From: Burkholderia pyrrocinia
Lineage (GTDB): Bacteria > Pseudomonadota > Gammaproteobacteria > Burkholderiales > Burkholderiaceae
Reading direction: 5' to 3'
Assembly (NCBI RefSeq): GCF_022809715.1
Contig: NZ_CP094460.1
Location: 1,054,001 to 1,118,000 of the forward strand
Length of the DNA stretch: 64,000 nucleotides
Below, piece by piece: positions 53,707-62,871 of the stretch. The notes beneath the pieces are model-generated. The model had not been told where the DNA came from. It did no database searches and saw only the letters and a list, made by a program, of their open reading frames with translations. Position numbers and translations under genes: made by a program. The number at the start of each line of letters is the position of its first letter. Position 1 is the stretch's first letter.

Positions 53707-54927
53707 TCATTGCGCGGCCGACGCGCCGGCGTCGGCCACGGCCTGCGTGCCACCGCCCGTGCCACTGCCATTGCCGGAACCGGCATCGGCGCGTGCGGGC
53801 AGCGCTTTCGGCTTCACCTGCGCGCCCGGATAGTAGATCCGCTGCACGCCGTCGACCACCACGCGGTCGCCCGCCTGCAGCCCCTTCTCGACGATCCGCT
53901 CGCCTTCGAGCTCGCGGCCGATCGTCACGTCGCGCCGCAGCGCCTTGTCGCCGGGGCCGATCACGTACACGTACTTGCGGTCCTGGTCGGTGAGCACGGC
54001 CTTGTCGTCGACGAGCAGCGCATCCTGGTCGCGGCCGCTGACGAGCTGCACGCGCGCATACAGGCCCGGCGTGAACGTGTGGTCCGCGTTCGTCAGCCGC
54101 ACGCGCGCGCGAATCGTGCCGGTTTGCGGATCGAGCCGGTTGTCGAGGAAGTCGACGGTGCCCGCATGCGGGAAGCCCGTCTCGTTCGCAAGACCCACGC
54201 GCACCGGATCGGCGCCGATCGCGCGATGCTTCGGATCGGCACGCCGCGCGTTGTAGCGCAGGTAGCTCTGCTCGTCGCAGTCGAAATACACGTAGACCGG
54301 ATTCTGCGACACGACGGTCGTCAGCAGCGTGTCGTCAGCGCGCGCGAGGTTGCCGGCGGTCGCGACCGCGCGGCCGACACGGCCCGCGATCGGTGCGCGC
54401 ACTTCGGTGAAGCCGAGATTGAGTCTGGCATCGGCAACGGCCGCGTCGGCCGCCTGCAGGTCGGCACGCGCCTGCTCGGCGGTGGCTCGCGCGTTGTCGA
54501 GCTCTTCCTGCGACGTCGCATGCGCATCGATCAGCGTCTGCACGCGCTTGAGCTGTACGTTCGCGAGGCTCGCGGCCGCGCGGGCCCGCTGCTGCTGCGC
54601 GTTCGCGCGGTCGAGCGCGATCCGGTACGGGCGCGGGTCGATCTCGAACAGCAGCGCGCCCTGCGCGACGAGATCGCCCTCCTTGTAAGCGACGCGCTGC
54701 AGATAGCCGCTTACGCGCGGCCGCAGTTCGACCGCGTCGACTGCTTCGACGCGTCCGTTGAATTCGTCAGCGAGGCGGACCGTGCGCGGCGCGACGGTTG
54801 CGACGCCGACTTCGGGAAGGGGATGGGCTGACGCTGCGCCTTTGCCGTCGTGACAGCCCGACAATGCCAGCAACAGGGCACAGGTCGCGCCCAAAGGCGA
54901 CGTCCTGCGTAGGGATAAGGAGAGCAT
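53707..54927 (-). CDS. RND efflux periplasmic adaptor
   Basis: A 406-residue membrane fusion protein. The lipobox LLALSGCHDGKG places the acylated Cys at about 25. Domains in order: first lipoyl half (VELRPRVSGYLQRVAYKEGD), alpha-helical hairpin (RANAQQQRARAAASLANVQL), second lipoyl half (FTEVRAPIAGRVGRAVATAG), beta-barrel and membrane-proximal domain. The C-terminus is glycine- and alanine-rich. It is the first gene of the operon and is divergent from soxR, with a SoxR-type dyad in the spacer. Confidence 0.95.
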   Translation of the reverse strand: MLSLSLRRTSPLGATCALLLALSGCHDGKGAASAHPLPEVGVATVAPRTVRLADEFNGRVEAVDAVELRPRVSGYLQRVAYKEGDLVAQGALLFEIDPRPYRIALDRANAQQQRARAAASLANVQLKRVQTLIDAHATSQEELDNARATAEQARADLQAADAAVADARLNLGFTEVRAPIAGRVGRAVATAGNLARADDTLLTTVVSQNPVYVYFDCDEQSYLRYNARRADPKHRAIGADPVRVGLANETGFPHAGTVDFLDNRLDPQTGTIRARVRLTNADHTFTPGLYARVQLVSGRDQDALLVDDKAVLTDQDRKYVYVIGPGDKALRRDVTIGRELEGERIVEKGLQAGDRVVVDGVQRIYYPGAQVKPKALPARADAGSGNGSGTGGGTQAVADAGASAAQ

Positions 54928-54967
54928 GATGCCTCGCGACGGGTTAAACTGCCGCGTAGCATAAAAG

Positions 54968-54983
54968 TTGAAGTTAACTTCAA
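54968..54983. promoter_or_regulatory. SoxR-type dyad between efflux operon and soxR
   Basis: TTGAAGTTAACTTCAA is a perfect 16-bp palindrome; SoxR sites in other bacteria have the core CTCAAGTTAACTTGAG. It lies in the 80-bp divergent spacer, 25 bp before the soxR ATG and 40 bp before the adaptor gene. Confidence 0.75.
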
Positions 54984-55007
54984 GTCAAGCTTTTCCCGGA
55001 GAACGCC

Positions 55008-55487
55008 ATGGGTACCCCGGAAGAACCGAAATGGCCGCTGATGTCGATTCGCGAAGTGGCCGCGCGCAGCGGCGTGCCGGCGTCGACACTGCGGTTCTAC
55101 GAAACGCGCGGGCTCATCAAGTCGCACCGGAACGGCTCGAGCCATCGCCACTATTCGCGCGCGGTGTTGCGGCTGATCGCGTTCATCGTGTTCGCGCAGA
55201 AAATCGGCTATTCGCTCGACGAGATTGCCGAGCAGCTCGTCAGCCTCCCCGAGGACACCGCGCCGAGCAACAAGGACTGGCAGCGGCTGTCGCGCGGCTG
55301 GAAGCAGCGCGTCGCGAGCCGGATCGAGGAATTGCAGCGGCTCTACATCAACCTCGACGAGTGCATCGGCTGCGGTTGCCTGTCGCTGAAGCGCTGCAAG
55401 CTGACCAACCCGGAAGACCGCGCGGGCCGCAACGGGCCCGGCGCGCGGCGCTGGCTCGGCGACAAGCCGCCTACGGACGTCGAATGA
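55008..55487 (+). CDS. soxR: Redox-sensing MerR-family regulator SoxR
   Basis: A 159-residue SoxR. The MerR helix-turn-helix (SIREVAARSGVPASTLRFYE) and dimerisation helix are followed by the four cluster cysteines 119, 122, 124 and 130 (DECIGCGCLSLKRCKL), the C-x2-C-x-C-x5-C signature of the [2Fe-2S] sensor. Oxidation by redox-cycling drugs activates it. With no soxS nearby and a SoxR-type dyad next to it, it probably controls the divergent RND operon directly, as SoxR does in many non-enteric bacteria. Confidence 0.96.
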   Translation: MGTPEEPKWPLMSIREVAARSGVPASTLRFYETRGLIKSHRNGSSHRHYSRAVLRLIAFIVFAQKIGYSLDEIAEQLVSLPEDTAPSNKDWQRLSRGWKQRVASRIEELQRLYINLDECIGCGCLSLKRCKLTNPEDRAGRNGPGARRWLGDKPPTDVE

Positions 55488-55536
55488 TGCGCGGGCCGCA
55501 CCCGGCCGCCGGCGCGGATCGCGTCACCCGACGCGC

Positions 55537-55731
55537 CAGATGCAGACGACGGCCGGGCTCGTCGAGGGTGGCATCGGCGTCGCGCTGATGCCGCGCCTGT
55601 TCGTGCCGATGCAGCCGCAATGCATTACGTTCTGCGAACTGAATGATGCGGGCAGCCTGCTCGCGTACAAGCTGGCGATCGCGTACCGGACGCTGTCGCC
55701 GCTCGTCGATGCACTGCACGGAACGCCGTGA
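55537..55731 (+). pseudogene. C-terminal remnant of a LysR-type regulator
   Basis: About 64 residues (QTTAGLVEGGIGVALMPRLF, then VPMQPQCITFCELNDAGSLL and KLAIAYRTLSPLVDALHGT) match the end of the LysR effector-binding domain. The sequence before it, directly after soxR, is not LysR-like and no winged-helix part is present. A lone start at 55540 would give only a fragment of the domain. I read this as a deletion remnant. Confidence 0.7.
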
Positions 55732-55787
55732 GCGAACCGGGTCTGGTTGCCGCGACATGACCGCGCGCATCGTTCACGCGGCGGCGT

Positions 55788-56441
55788 TCAGTCGCCGATG
55801 ATGTTGAGCGCGGCGGCGAGCACGGCCTGCTTGAACGCGTCCCGCTGCGTCGGCAGCGACGTGAACGCCAGCATCATGTGGCTGTACGACACCGTCGTGC
55901 CGATCGCGCTCGCGATCATGAAGAACAGCACGTTCGGATCGACCGCACGGATCGCGCCGGCCTGCACGGCGTCCGACAGCAGCGGGAACATCACGTCGTG
56001 ATACGGCCGCACGATCCGCTCCTGCAATCGATCGAGCCGCCCGCCCACCTCGGTCGCCGCGGTCGAGAAGAACATGCCGATGTCGGGCTCGTCGAATTCG
56101 TGATCGACGCACAGCTCGAGCGCGCGCCGCACGCGGTCGCGATGCGGCAGTGACGACGTGCGCAACGCACGCAGCGCGTCGAACATCGGCGTCGCCAGGT
56201 CGACGATCTGCTCGACGACGGCCAGCCACAACGTTTCCTTCGTACCGAAATGATGGGCGATCAGCGCCGCGTCGACGCCCAGTTCGCGCGCGACCTCGCG
56301 CACGCTCGTCGCGTCGTAGCCTCGCTTCGCGAACGTGCGGCGCGCGGCCCGCAAAATCACGTCCGGACCGACGGACGCACCCGCCAGCGGCCGCCCGCGC
56401 GAACGCCGCTTCGACGGCGCGCGCTCAGTGACTTCAGCCAC
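55788..56441 (-). CDS. TetR-family transcriptional regulator
   Basis: A 217-residue TetR-type regulator. The N-terminal helix-turn-helix is ILRAARRTFAKRGYDATSVR with EVARELGVDAALIAHHFGTK and ETLWLAVV; the C-terminal part is the helical ligand domain. It is divergent from the NDH-2 gene with 148 bp between, and a 14-bp palindrome lies near the NDH-2 start. Control of that gene is the natural inference; the ligand is unknown. Confidence 0.93.
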   Translation of the reverse strand: MAEVTERAPSKRRSRGRPLAGASVGPDVILRAARRTFAKRGYDATSVREVARELGVDAALIAHHFGTKETLWLAVVEQIVDLATPMFDALRALRTSSLPHRDRVRRALELCVDHEFDEPDIGMFFSTAATEVGGRLDRLQERIVRPYHDVMFPLLSDAVQAGAIRAVDPNVLFFMIASAIGTTVSYSHMMLAFTSLPTQRDAFKQAVLAAALNIIGD

Positions 56442-56568
56442 GTTTTCCTGCTCCCCTTGAATGGTTCGAATGCCCGTGTTCGGACCCCGGTTTCACGTCG
56501 CCGGAACCGGGCTGCCTGCCCCGCTCCGTTGACACGCGAAGCCGGGAAGCGCTAGGATCATACCTTAT

Positions 56569-56582
56569 TCATCACGTGATGA
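56569..56582. promoter_or_regulatory. Palindrome near the NDH-2 start, putative TetR operator
   Basis: TCATCACGTGATGA is a perfect 14-bp palindrome ending seven bases before the NDH-2 ATG, where it would cover the start site or ribosome site. The divergent TetR protein is the likely ligand. Confidence 0.5.
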
Positions 56583-56589
56583 TTTATTC

Positions 56590-57882
56590 ATGACAACCCC
56601 TACACGCATCGTCATCGTCGGCGGCGGGATCGCCGGACTGCAGCTCGCGACCCGCCTGGGCGAGCGCCTCGGCCGGTCCGGGCGTGCGCAGGTCACCGTC
56701 GTCGACCGCAGTCCGACGCATATCTGGAAGCCGATGCTGCACACGATCGCGGCCGGCACGCGCGACGTCCAGCAGCAACAGGTGAACTTCCTCGCCCATG
56801 CACGCGACCACGGCTACACGTACCAGCCCGGCGAACTGAAGGGGCTCGATCGTGCGCGCCGTCGCGTGCAGCTCGGCGAGATCCGCTCGCAGGACGGCGA
56901 CGTGGTGATCGAGGCCCGCGAACTCGAATACGACGTGCTGATTCTCGCGCTCGGCAGCCAGGCCAACGATTTCGGCGTGCCGGGCGTTCGCGAGCACTGC
57001 TACTTCATCGACAGCCAGCAGCAGGCCGAGACCTTCAACGAAGCGTTGCGGATGCGCGTGTTCCGCAGCATCGCGCGCGACGAGCCGTTTCGCGTCGCGA
57101 TCGTCGGCGCGGGCGCGACGGGCGTGGAACTCGCGGCGGAGTTGAGCCGGTTACTGGAAGTGGCGCAGGCGTATGGCGACGCGACGGTGCGCGAACGGCT
57201 GCAGCTGACGCTGCTCGAAAGCGGACCGCGCATCCTCGCCGCGTTTCCGCCGAGGATTTCCGCGTCGGCGCAGCGGCGGCTCGAACAGATCGGTTTTCAC
57301 GTGCTGACGTCGACGCGCGTCACGTCGGCCGACGCGAACGGCTTCCACTACGGCGACGGTTCGTACGCCGAAGCAGATCTGATGGTCTGGGCGGCGGGCG
57401 TGAAGGCGCCCGATTTCATGCAGGCGCTGGGCGGGCTCGACACGAACCGCGCGAACCAGATCGTCGTCGGGCCGACGCTACAGGCCACGGGCGACGAGCA
57501 CGTGTTCGCGATCGGCGATTGCGCGAGCCTGCTGCCCGACGGCCACGAACGGCCGCTGCCGCCGACCGCGCAGGTCGCGACGCAGCAGGCCGAGCATCTC
57601 GCGAAGCACCTGCCCGCGTGGCTCGACGGCAAGCCGATGCCGTTGTTCGCGTTCCACGATTTCGGCGCGCTGGTGTCGATCAGCGACTACGACGCGTTCG
57701 GCACGCTCGGGCAGTTCGGGTTCTTCCGCGGCGGCTTCATCCAGGGGCGTTTCGCGCAGTTCAGCCACCTGATGCTCTACCGGCGGCACCAGCAGGCGCT
57801 GCACGGTTTCTCCAAGGCGACCCTGCTGTGGATCGCCGAACGGATCAACGGCTGCGTGCAGCCGCGCATCCGCCTGTCGTGA
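56590..57882 (+). CDS. Type II NADH dehydrogenase (NDH-2)
   Basis: A 430-residue membrane-associated flavoprotein that would pass electrons from NADH to quinone without pumping protons. The FAD motif is RIVIVGGGIAGLQLATRLGE, the NADH motif VAIVGAGATGVELAAELSRL. The family block IGDCASLLPDGHERPLPPTAQVATQQAEHL is split around the second FAD contact. The hydrophobic C-terminal segment (FSKATLLWIAERINGCV) is the probable membrane anchor. No strong ribosome site precedes the ATG. It could relieve NADH excess under control of the divergent TetR protein. Confidence 0.92.
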   Translation: MTTPTRIVIVGGGIAGLQLATRLGERLGRSGRAQVTVVDRSPTHIWKPMLHTIAAGTRDVQQQQVNFLAHARDHGYTYQPGELKGLDRARRRVQLGEIRSQDGDVVIEARELEYDVLILALGSQANDFGVPGVREHCYFIDSQQQAETFNEALRMRVFRSIARDEPFRVAIVGAGATGVELAAELSRLLEVAQAYGDATVRERLQLTLLESGPRILAAFPPRISASAQRRLEQIGFHVLTSTRVTSADANGFHYGDGSYAEADLMVWAAGVKAPDFMQALGGLDTNRANQIVVGPTLQATGDEHVFAIGDCASLLPDGHERPLPPTAQVATQQAEHLAKHLPAWLDGKPMPLFAFHDFGALVSISDYDAFGTLGQFGFFRGGFIQGRFAQFSHLMLYRRHQQALHGFSKATLLWIAERINGCVQPRIRLS

Positions 57883-57926
57883 TGCCGCGCGTCGCGGTGT
57901 CGCGTAACGTTTCGAGGAAAACAGAC

Positions 57927-58316
57927 ATGAACGACAGTGCAGCGCCCTGGCTCATGACCGTCGCCGCGATCGGCAGCTTCGACATGACGTCCTTATCGTG
58001 GGGCATGCCGCGGCGACGCAGCGTCACGCGCGATCGCCTGCCGTCGTGGGACGCGACGAGCCGGCCGACCATCAGCGTGCTCGAGCGGCCCACGGCCGAC
58101 ACCGTGATGATTTCGTGGTGCGATGCGTGCACCGGGCACTACGGCTACCAGAAGTGGCGGCTGTTCACGACGCGCAAGCGCGGCGTCTGCGCACTGTCGG
58201 GGCGGTCGATCGGGATCGGCGACAGCGTCTATGCGCCGCAATTGCTCGGCTCGACGCCGGGCAACGCCGCCGCGATGGTGCTGGCGGCGTGCATCGACGA
58301 AGCCTGCACCGCTTGA
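57927..58316 (+). CDS. DUF3331 protein
   Basis: A 129-residue protein of a Burkholderia-typical family: RPTISVLERPTADTVMISWC, DACTGHYGYQKWRLFTTRKR, GVCALSGRSIGIGDSVYAP and NAAAMVLAACIDEACT. Cysteines spaced around CDAC and GVCALSG suggest a metal-binding knuckle. AGGAAAAC precedes the ATG at 57927. It follows NDH-2 by 44 bp and ends 2 bp from the convergent symporter gene. Function unknown. Confidence 0.82.
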   Translation: MNDSAAPWLMTVAAIGSFDMTSLSWGMPRRRSVTRDRLPSWDATSRPTISVLERPTADTVMISWCDACTGHYGYQKWRLFTTRKRGVCALSGRSIGIGDSVYAPQLLGSTPGNAAAMVLAACIDEACTA

Positions 58317-58318
58317 GG

Positions 58319-59647
58319 TCAGCTCGACGTAGCCTGACCGGCGCCGTAGGCCTGATCGCGGTTCTGCCGTTCCAGTTCGGCATCGAGATGCGCGGCATGC
58401 ACTTCCGCCTCTGCTTCCGACATCAGCTCGCCTTCCCACTTCGCGACCACCGCGCTGGCGATCGAGTTGCCCACCGCATTCGTGGCCGAGCGCCCCATGT
58501 CGAGGAACGTGTCGACGCCGAGAATCAGCAGCAGCCCGGCTTCCGGGATATTGAACTGGTGCAGCGTCGCCGCGATCACGACGAGCGATGCGCGCGGCAC
58601 GCCGGCCATCCCCTTCGACGTCAGCATCAGGATCAGCAGCATCGTGACCTGCGTGCCGAGCGATAGGTGGATGTTGTAGGCCTGCGCGATGAACAGCGAC
58701 GCGAACGTGCAGTACATCATCGAGCCGTCGAGGTTGAACGAATAGCCCATCGGCATCACGAAGCTCGCGATCTTGCGCCGCACGCCGAAACGGTCGAGCG
58801 CGTCGAGGATCTTCGGATACGCGGCCTCGGAGCTGGCGGTCGCGAACGACAGCATGAACGCTTCCTTGATCAGCAGGAGCAGCTTGAACACGCGGCGGCC
58901 GAGGAACAGCAGCCCGGCGGCGACGAGCGTGGCCCACAGCAGCACGAGGCTCACGTAGAAGTCGCCCATGAACACCGCGAACTTCAGCAGGATCGACAGC
59001 CCGTTGATCGCGACGGTCGACGCCATCGCCGCCATCACCGCGAGCGGCGCGAGCTTCATCACGTAGCCGGTGATCTTGAGCATCACGTGCGACAACTGGT
59101 CGATCGCGGCGACGAGGATCTTGCCGCGCTCGCCGAGCGCCGCCAGCGCAACGCCGAAGAACAGCGAGAACACGACGATCTGCAGGATCTCGTTGTTCGC
59201 CATCGCCTCGGCGAACGACTTCGGCACCATGTGGCCGACGAAATCCTTCAGCGTGAACTTGGACGTCGCGAGATGCGCGGACGCACCGATGTCCGGCAGC
59301 GGCAGGCCGAGGTTCTCGCCGGGCCGCAGCAGGTTCGCCATCAGCAGCCCGAGCAGCAGCGAGATCAGCGACGCGGTGACGAACCAGCCGAGCGCCTTCA
59401 CGAACACGCGCCCGACGGACGACGCATCGCCCATATGCGCAATGCCGACGACGAGCGTCGAGAACACCAGCGGGCCGATCACCATCTTGATCAGCCGCAG
59501 GAACACATCGGACACGAGCGAGATGTAGCCGGCGATTTCCGCGGCCGACTGCTTGTCGGGAAGCTGCGTGAAGATCAGGTAGCCGATGAGGATGCCGGCC
59601 GCCATCGCGAGCAGGATCCAGCCTGCCGCAGACATTCGTTTGTTCAT
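58319..59647 (-). CDS. Dicarboxylate/cation symporter (DctA/GltP family)
   Basis: A 442-residue secondary carrier of the DAACS family. It would import C4-dicarboxylates or glutamate/aspartate with protons or sodium. Eight membrane helices and two re-entrant hairpins are expected. The serine-rich hairpin (LSFATASSEAAYPKIL) and the NLDGSMMYCTFASLF and VDTFLDMGRSATNAVGNS motifs hold the substrate- and cation-contacting Asp, Asn and Ser residues. The hydrophilic C-terminal tail is typical of DctA. It stands alone; no two-component dct sensor is in the window. Confidence 0.94.
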   Translation of the reverse strand: MNKRMSAAGWILLAMAAGILIGYLIFTQLPDKQSAAEIAGYISLVSDVFLRLIKMVIGPLVFSTLVVGIAHMGDASSVGRVFVKALGWFVTASLISLLLGLLMANLLRPGENLGLPLPDIGASAHLATSKFTLKDFVGHMVPKSFAEAMANNEILQIVVFSLFFGVALAALGERGKILVAAIDQLSHVMLKITGYVMKLAPLAVMAAMASTVAINGLSILLKFAVFMGDFYVSLVLLWATLVAAGLLFLGRRVFKLLLLIKEAFMLSFATASSEAAYPKILDALDRFGVRRKIASFVMPMGYSFNLDGSMMYCTFASLFIAQAYNIHLSLGTQVTMLLILMLTSKGMAGVPRASLVVIAATLHQFNIPEAGLLLILGVDTFLDMGRSATNAVGNSIASAVVAKWEGELMSEAEAEVHAAHLDAELERQNRDQAYGAGQATSS

Positions 59648-59853
59648 AACGGGATTCGTCGCACGGTGAAGGGGTTGACGGATGAAAGGCGCGTGTCAGC
59701 GCACGTGTGTGGCAAGCCGGTCGTACGCGGAATGCCACGCACAGGCGCCGATCGTGCTTGCGGATGTCCGCGAACGGACACGCTGCCGCCGTCGCGGCCT
59801 TCGCGAAAACGCGAATGCGGGCGGCGGCAGCGGGTCAGCATGATGCGATCAGG

Positions 59854-61605
59854 TCAGTAGCCGATCGCCGATCCGGCCGGACGGCGCGGATCGTTGTAAC
59901 CGTATATGAAGCCGGCGCGCACGTTGCCGGACACGGACGAATCGTTCCCGGAACTCTGGCGGCTCGCCGCTTCGGTGCCCGGCAGGCCGACCATGATCAG
60001 CTCGGCCGCGCCCCACGGCGTCTGCTCGACCATCTTGTAGCCCATGTTGCGCAGGATCGCGAGCGTGTCCGGCGACAGGCCGTAGGTTTCGTAATAGACC
60101 TCGTCGGGCAGCCACTGGTGGTGGATGCGCGGCGCGGCGACCGCGTCCTGCGGCGTCATCCCGTAGTCGATCACGTTCAGCACGGTCTGCAGCGTGATCG
60201 TGATGATGCGCGATCCGCCCGGCGAACCGACCACCATGAACACCTTGCCGTCCTTCGTCACGATGGTCGGCGCCATCGACGACAGCGGACGCTTGCCTGG
60301 CGCGATCGAGTTGCGCGTGCCCTGCACGAGGCCGAACAGGTTCTGCGCGCCGACCTTCGTGGTGAAGTCGTCCATCTCGTCGTTCAGGAAGAAGCCCGTG
60401 CCCGGCGCGATGACCACGGCGCCGAAGCGGCCGTTGACGGTATAGGTCGTCGATACCGCATTGCCGTCGTGGTCGATGATCGAGTAATGCGTCGTTTCCG
60501 GCTTCTCGTGCATGCCGACGCCGGGCTGCACGTCGACCGACGGGGTCGCCGTATCGGCATGGATGCTCTTGCGGATTTGCGCCGCGTATTCCTTGCTCGT
60601 CAGCTTCGCGATCGGATTGTCGATGAAGTTCGGATCGCCGAGCAGCGTGTTGCGATCTTCGTACGCGTGCCGCATCGCTTCGGTCATGTAGTGGACCGAC
60701 GCCGCGGAGTGATAGCCCAGCTTGCGCAGGTCATACCCTTCGAGGATGTTCAGCGTCTCGCACATCGTCACGCCGCCCGAGCTCGGCGGCGGCGCCGACA
60801 CGAACTCGTAGCCGCGGTACGTGCACTTCAGCGGGGCCATGTCGTCGGCCCGGTAGGACGCGAAATCGGCCGCCGTGATCAGGCCGCCCGCCTGCTTCGA
60901 CGCCGCCTCGACGATCTTCGGAATCTCGCCGTGATAGAACGCGTCGGGCCCCTGCGCCGCGATCCGCTCCAGCGTGCGGGCCAGATCCTTCTGCACCAGG
61001 CGGTCGCCCGGCTGCAGCGGCGTGCCGTCCGGCCGCAGGAAGATGCGCGCCGCGTCCGGGTCCTTCTTGAAGCGCTCGATCGTCGTGTCGAGGATGTCCG
61101 TATCGCCGCGCGTCAGGATGAAGCCGTCGCGCGCGAGCCGGATCGCGGGTGCCATCACCTGCTTGCGCGTCAGCTTGCCGTATTTGCGCTGCGCGAGATC
61201 GAGGCCGGCGACCGTGCCCGGCACGCCGACGGCGCGATAGCCGTACAGGCTTTCGCCCGGGCGGACGTTGCCCGACGCGTCGAGATACATGTTCGCCGTC
61301 GCCGCGGCCGGTGCAGTCTCGCGGAAGTTGATGAAGCGGTCGCGGCCGTCGGCCAGGTGCACGGTCATGAAGCCGCCGCCGCCGATATTGCCGCAGCACG
61401 GATTGGTCACCGCCTGCGCATAACCGACCGCCACCGCCGCGTCCACCGCGTTGCCGCCTTGCTTCAGGATGTCGACGCCGATCTGCGACGCGAAGTGCTG
61501 CGACGACACGACCATGCCGTTCTTCGCTTCAACCGCGGGGTCTGAAGCGGCGAACCCGCACACGCTCAAAGCCGACAACAGGGTGAGTACGACGAGCCGC
61601 CTCAT
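59854..61605 (-). CDS. ggt: Gamma-glutamyltransferase (periplasmic)
   Basis: A 583-residue proenzyme that transfers or hydrolyses gamma-glutamyl groups of glutathione. The signal peptide is MRRLVVLTLLSALSVCGFAA. NPCCGNIGGGGFMTVH and INFRETAP bind substrate. Autoprocessing would occur at the catalytic Thr in KPETTHYSIIDHDGNAVSTT (about 371). The small subunit shows GRRP-type loop residues (APGKRPLSSMAPT) and VGSPGGSRIITI. A GGAGG ribosome site supports the ATG at 61605; upstream in-frame codons lack this. Two adjacent cysteines (NPCC) are a mild oddity. Confidence 0.95.
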   Translation of the reverse strand: MRRLVVLTLLSALSVCGFAASDPAVEAKNGMVVSSQHFASQIGVDILKQGGNAVDAAVAVGYAQAVTNPCCGNIGGGGFMTVHLADGRDRFINFRETAPAAATANMYLDASGNVRPGESLYGYRAVGVPGTVAGLDLAQRKYGKLTRKQVMAPAIRLARDGFILTRGDTDILDTTIERFKKDPDAARIFLRPDGTPLQPGDRLVQKDLARTLERIAAQGPDAFYHGEIPKIVEAASKQAGGLITAADFASYRADDMAPLKCTYRGYEFVSAPPPSSGGVTMCETLNILEGYDLRKLGYHSAASVHYMTEAMRHAYEDRNTLLGDPNFIDNPIAKLTSKEYAAQIRKSIHADTATPSVDVQPGVGMHEKPETTHYSIIDHDGNAVSTTYTVNGRFGAVVIAPGTGFFLNDEMDDFTTKVGAQNLFGLVQGTRNSIAPGKRPLSSMAPTIVTKDGKVFMVVGSPGGSRIITITLQTVLNVIDYGMTPQDAVAAPRIHHQWLPDEVYYETYGLSPDTLAILRNMGYKMVEQTPWGAAELIMVGLPGTEAASRQSSGNDSSVSGNVRAGFIYGYNDPRRPAGSAIGY

Positions 61606-61965
61606 GCGGAATCCTCCAGACAAATAACCGGACCATGCCGGGATGCGCCGCCGCGTCATCGCGTGCCAACGCTGCCGATCCGGCATGTAATAAACGGTAC
61701 ATTCCGGCGAGGCCGCGATCATAGCACTCGCTTTTTCACGTAAAAACCTAGGGTTACTACTGAATTTGAAGCGAATACACACGGAAACACGACCCGCCAA
61801 ATGTTCGTTTCATTACATTGATGGGCGGACCAGCTGGCCGAGCGATGCGTCCCTCTAATTTCGGCCCGCGCGCGGCCCGCCGCACGTCGATCGGCTAACA
61901 TGCGTGGAGTCCCGGCAGACGCACGTCTGCCGTTTGTCATTCAGATAAGAGAGCTGGAGTGCCCG
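61606..61965. other. Divergent intergenic region between ggt and the RpiR-type regulator
   Basis: A 360-bp spacer. The AT-rich part near 61735-61800 probably holds the ggt promoter. No clear dyad or hairpin is identified, and no gene. Confidence 0.45.
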
Positions 61966-62844
61966 ATGGGGACGAGCATCAGGGCGTTGCTGTTATCCCA
62001 GATGGATAGCTTCACGCCGTCGGAACAGAAGGTTGCGCAGGCGTTGCTGGATCGCTATCCGAGCCTCGGCCTCGGGCCGATCGCGAGCTTCGCGAAGCAG
62101 GCTGAAGTCAGCGATCCGACCGTGTTCCGCTTTGTCGGCCGGATCGGCTTTCCGAATTACTCGTCGTTCCAGCAGGCGCTGTACGACGAGATCGACACGG
62201 CGATGAATTCGCCGCTCGCGCGAATGGATGCGTTCCATTCGGAAACGGGCCTGCGCGACAGCCATTCGGCGATTTTCCAGCGGCTGTCCGAATCGCTCGC
62301 GGCCACGATCGAAGGGCTCGACGCGGCGGCGTTCGACGCAGCCGTGGCGTTGCTGGCCGATACCGACATCCGCATCTTCTGCGGCGGCGGGCGCTACACG
62401 GCGCCGCTCGCGTCGCTGTTTTCGTTCACGCTGGCCTATGCGCGCCCGCACGTGCAGTACGTCGAACCGAACGTGAATCTCGCGTCGGTCGCACTGACCG
62501 ACATGGGGCGCAACGACGTGCTCGTCATCTTCGACTTTCGCCGCTACCAGAAGGACAGCATCCGCTTCGCGCAGGCCGCGCACCGGCTCGGCACGCGGAT
62601 CCTGCTGATCACCGACGAATGGATGTCGCCGATCGGCAAGTTCGCGGAGATCGTGCTGCGGATCCACGGGCGCCCGTTCGCGATGCTGCAGACCAATGTG
62701 CCGGCGCTGGCGCTCGCGGAAGCGCTCGTGATCGGCGTGACGAACCGGCTGCCGGAGTTGGCGCGGCAGCGGATGGAGAAGATCGAGCATCTCAGTACCG
62801 GCGGGATCGATCTGGACGCCAACCAGCGCGATTTGCCCGAATGA
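61966..62844 (+). CDS. MurR/RpiR-family transcriptional regulator
   Basis: A 292-residue regulator. The N-terminal RpiR-type helix-turn-helix is TPSEQKVAQALLDRYPSLGL with IASFAKQAEVSDPTVFRFVG and RIGFPNYSSFQ. A C-terminal sugar-isomerase (SIS) domain follows (IRIFCGGGRYTAPLASLFSF, MGRNDVLVIFDFRRYQKDSI, GTRILLITDEWMSPIG), which would sense a phosphosugar or related ligand. The ATG at 61966 (MGTSIRALLL) has CTGGAG upstream. It is divergent from ggt and could regulate it. Confidence 0.92.
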   Translation: MGTSIRALLLSQMDSFTPSEQKVAQALLDRYPSLGLGPIASFAKQAEVSDPTVFRFVGRIGFPNYSSFQQALYDEIDTAMNSPLARMDAFHSETGLRDSHSAIFQRLSESLAATIEGLDAAAFDAAVALLADTDIRIFCGGGRYTAPLASLFSFTLAYARPHVQYVEPNVNLASVALTDMGRNDVLVIFDFRRYQKDSIRFAQAAHRLGTRILLITDEWMSPIGKFAEIVLRIHGRPFAMLQTNVPALALAEALVIGVTNRLPELARQRMEKIEHLSTGGIDLDANQRDLPE

Positions 62845-62871
62845 CGATCGCTCGCCATTCGGGTGCGGGCA

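Noticed and set aside
50547..53993. A 1148-codon open frame antisense to the RND permease
   Set aside because: Composition (Arg/His/Asp-rich) is typical of the reverse frame of a high-GC gene; the sense strand encodes an unmistakable permease.
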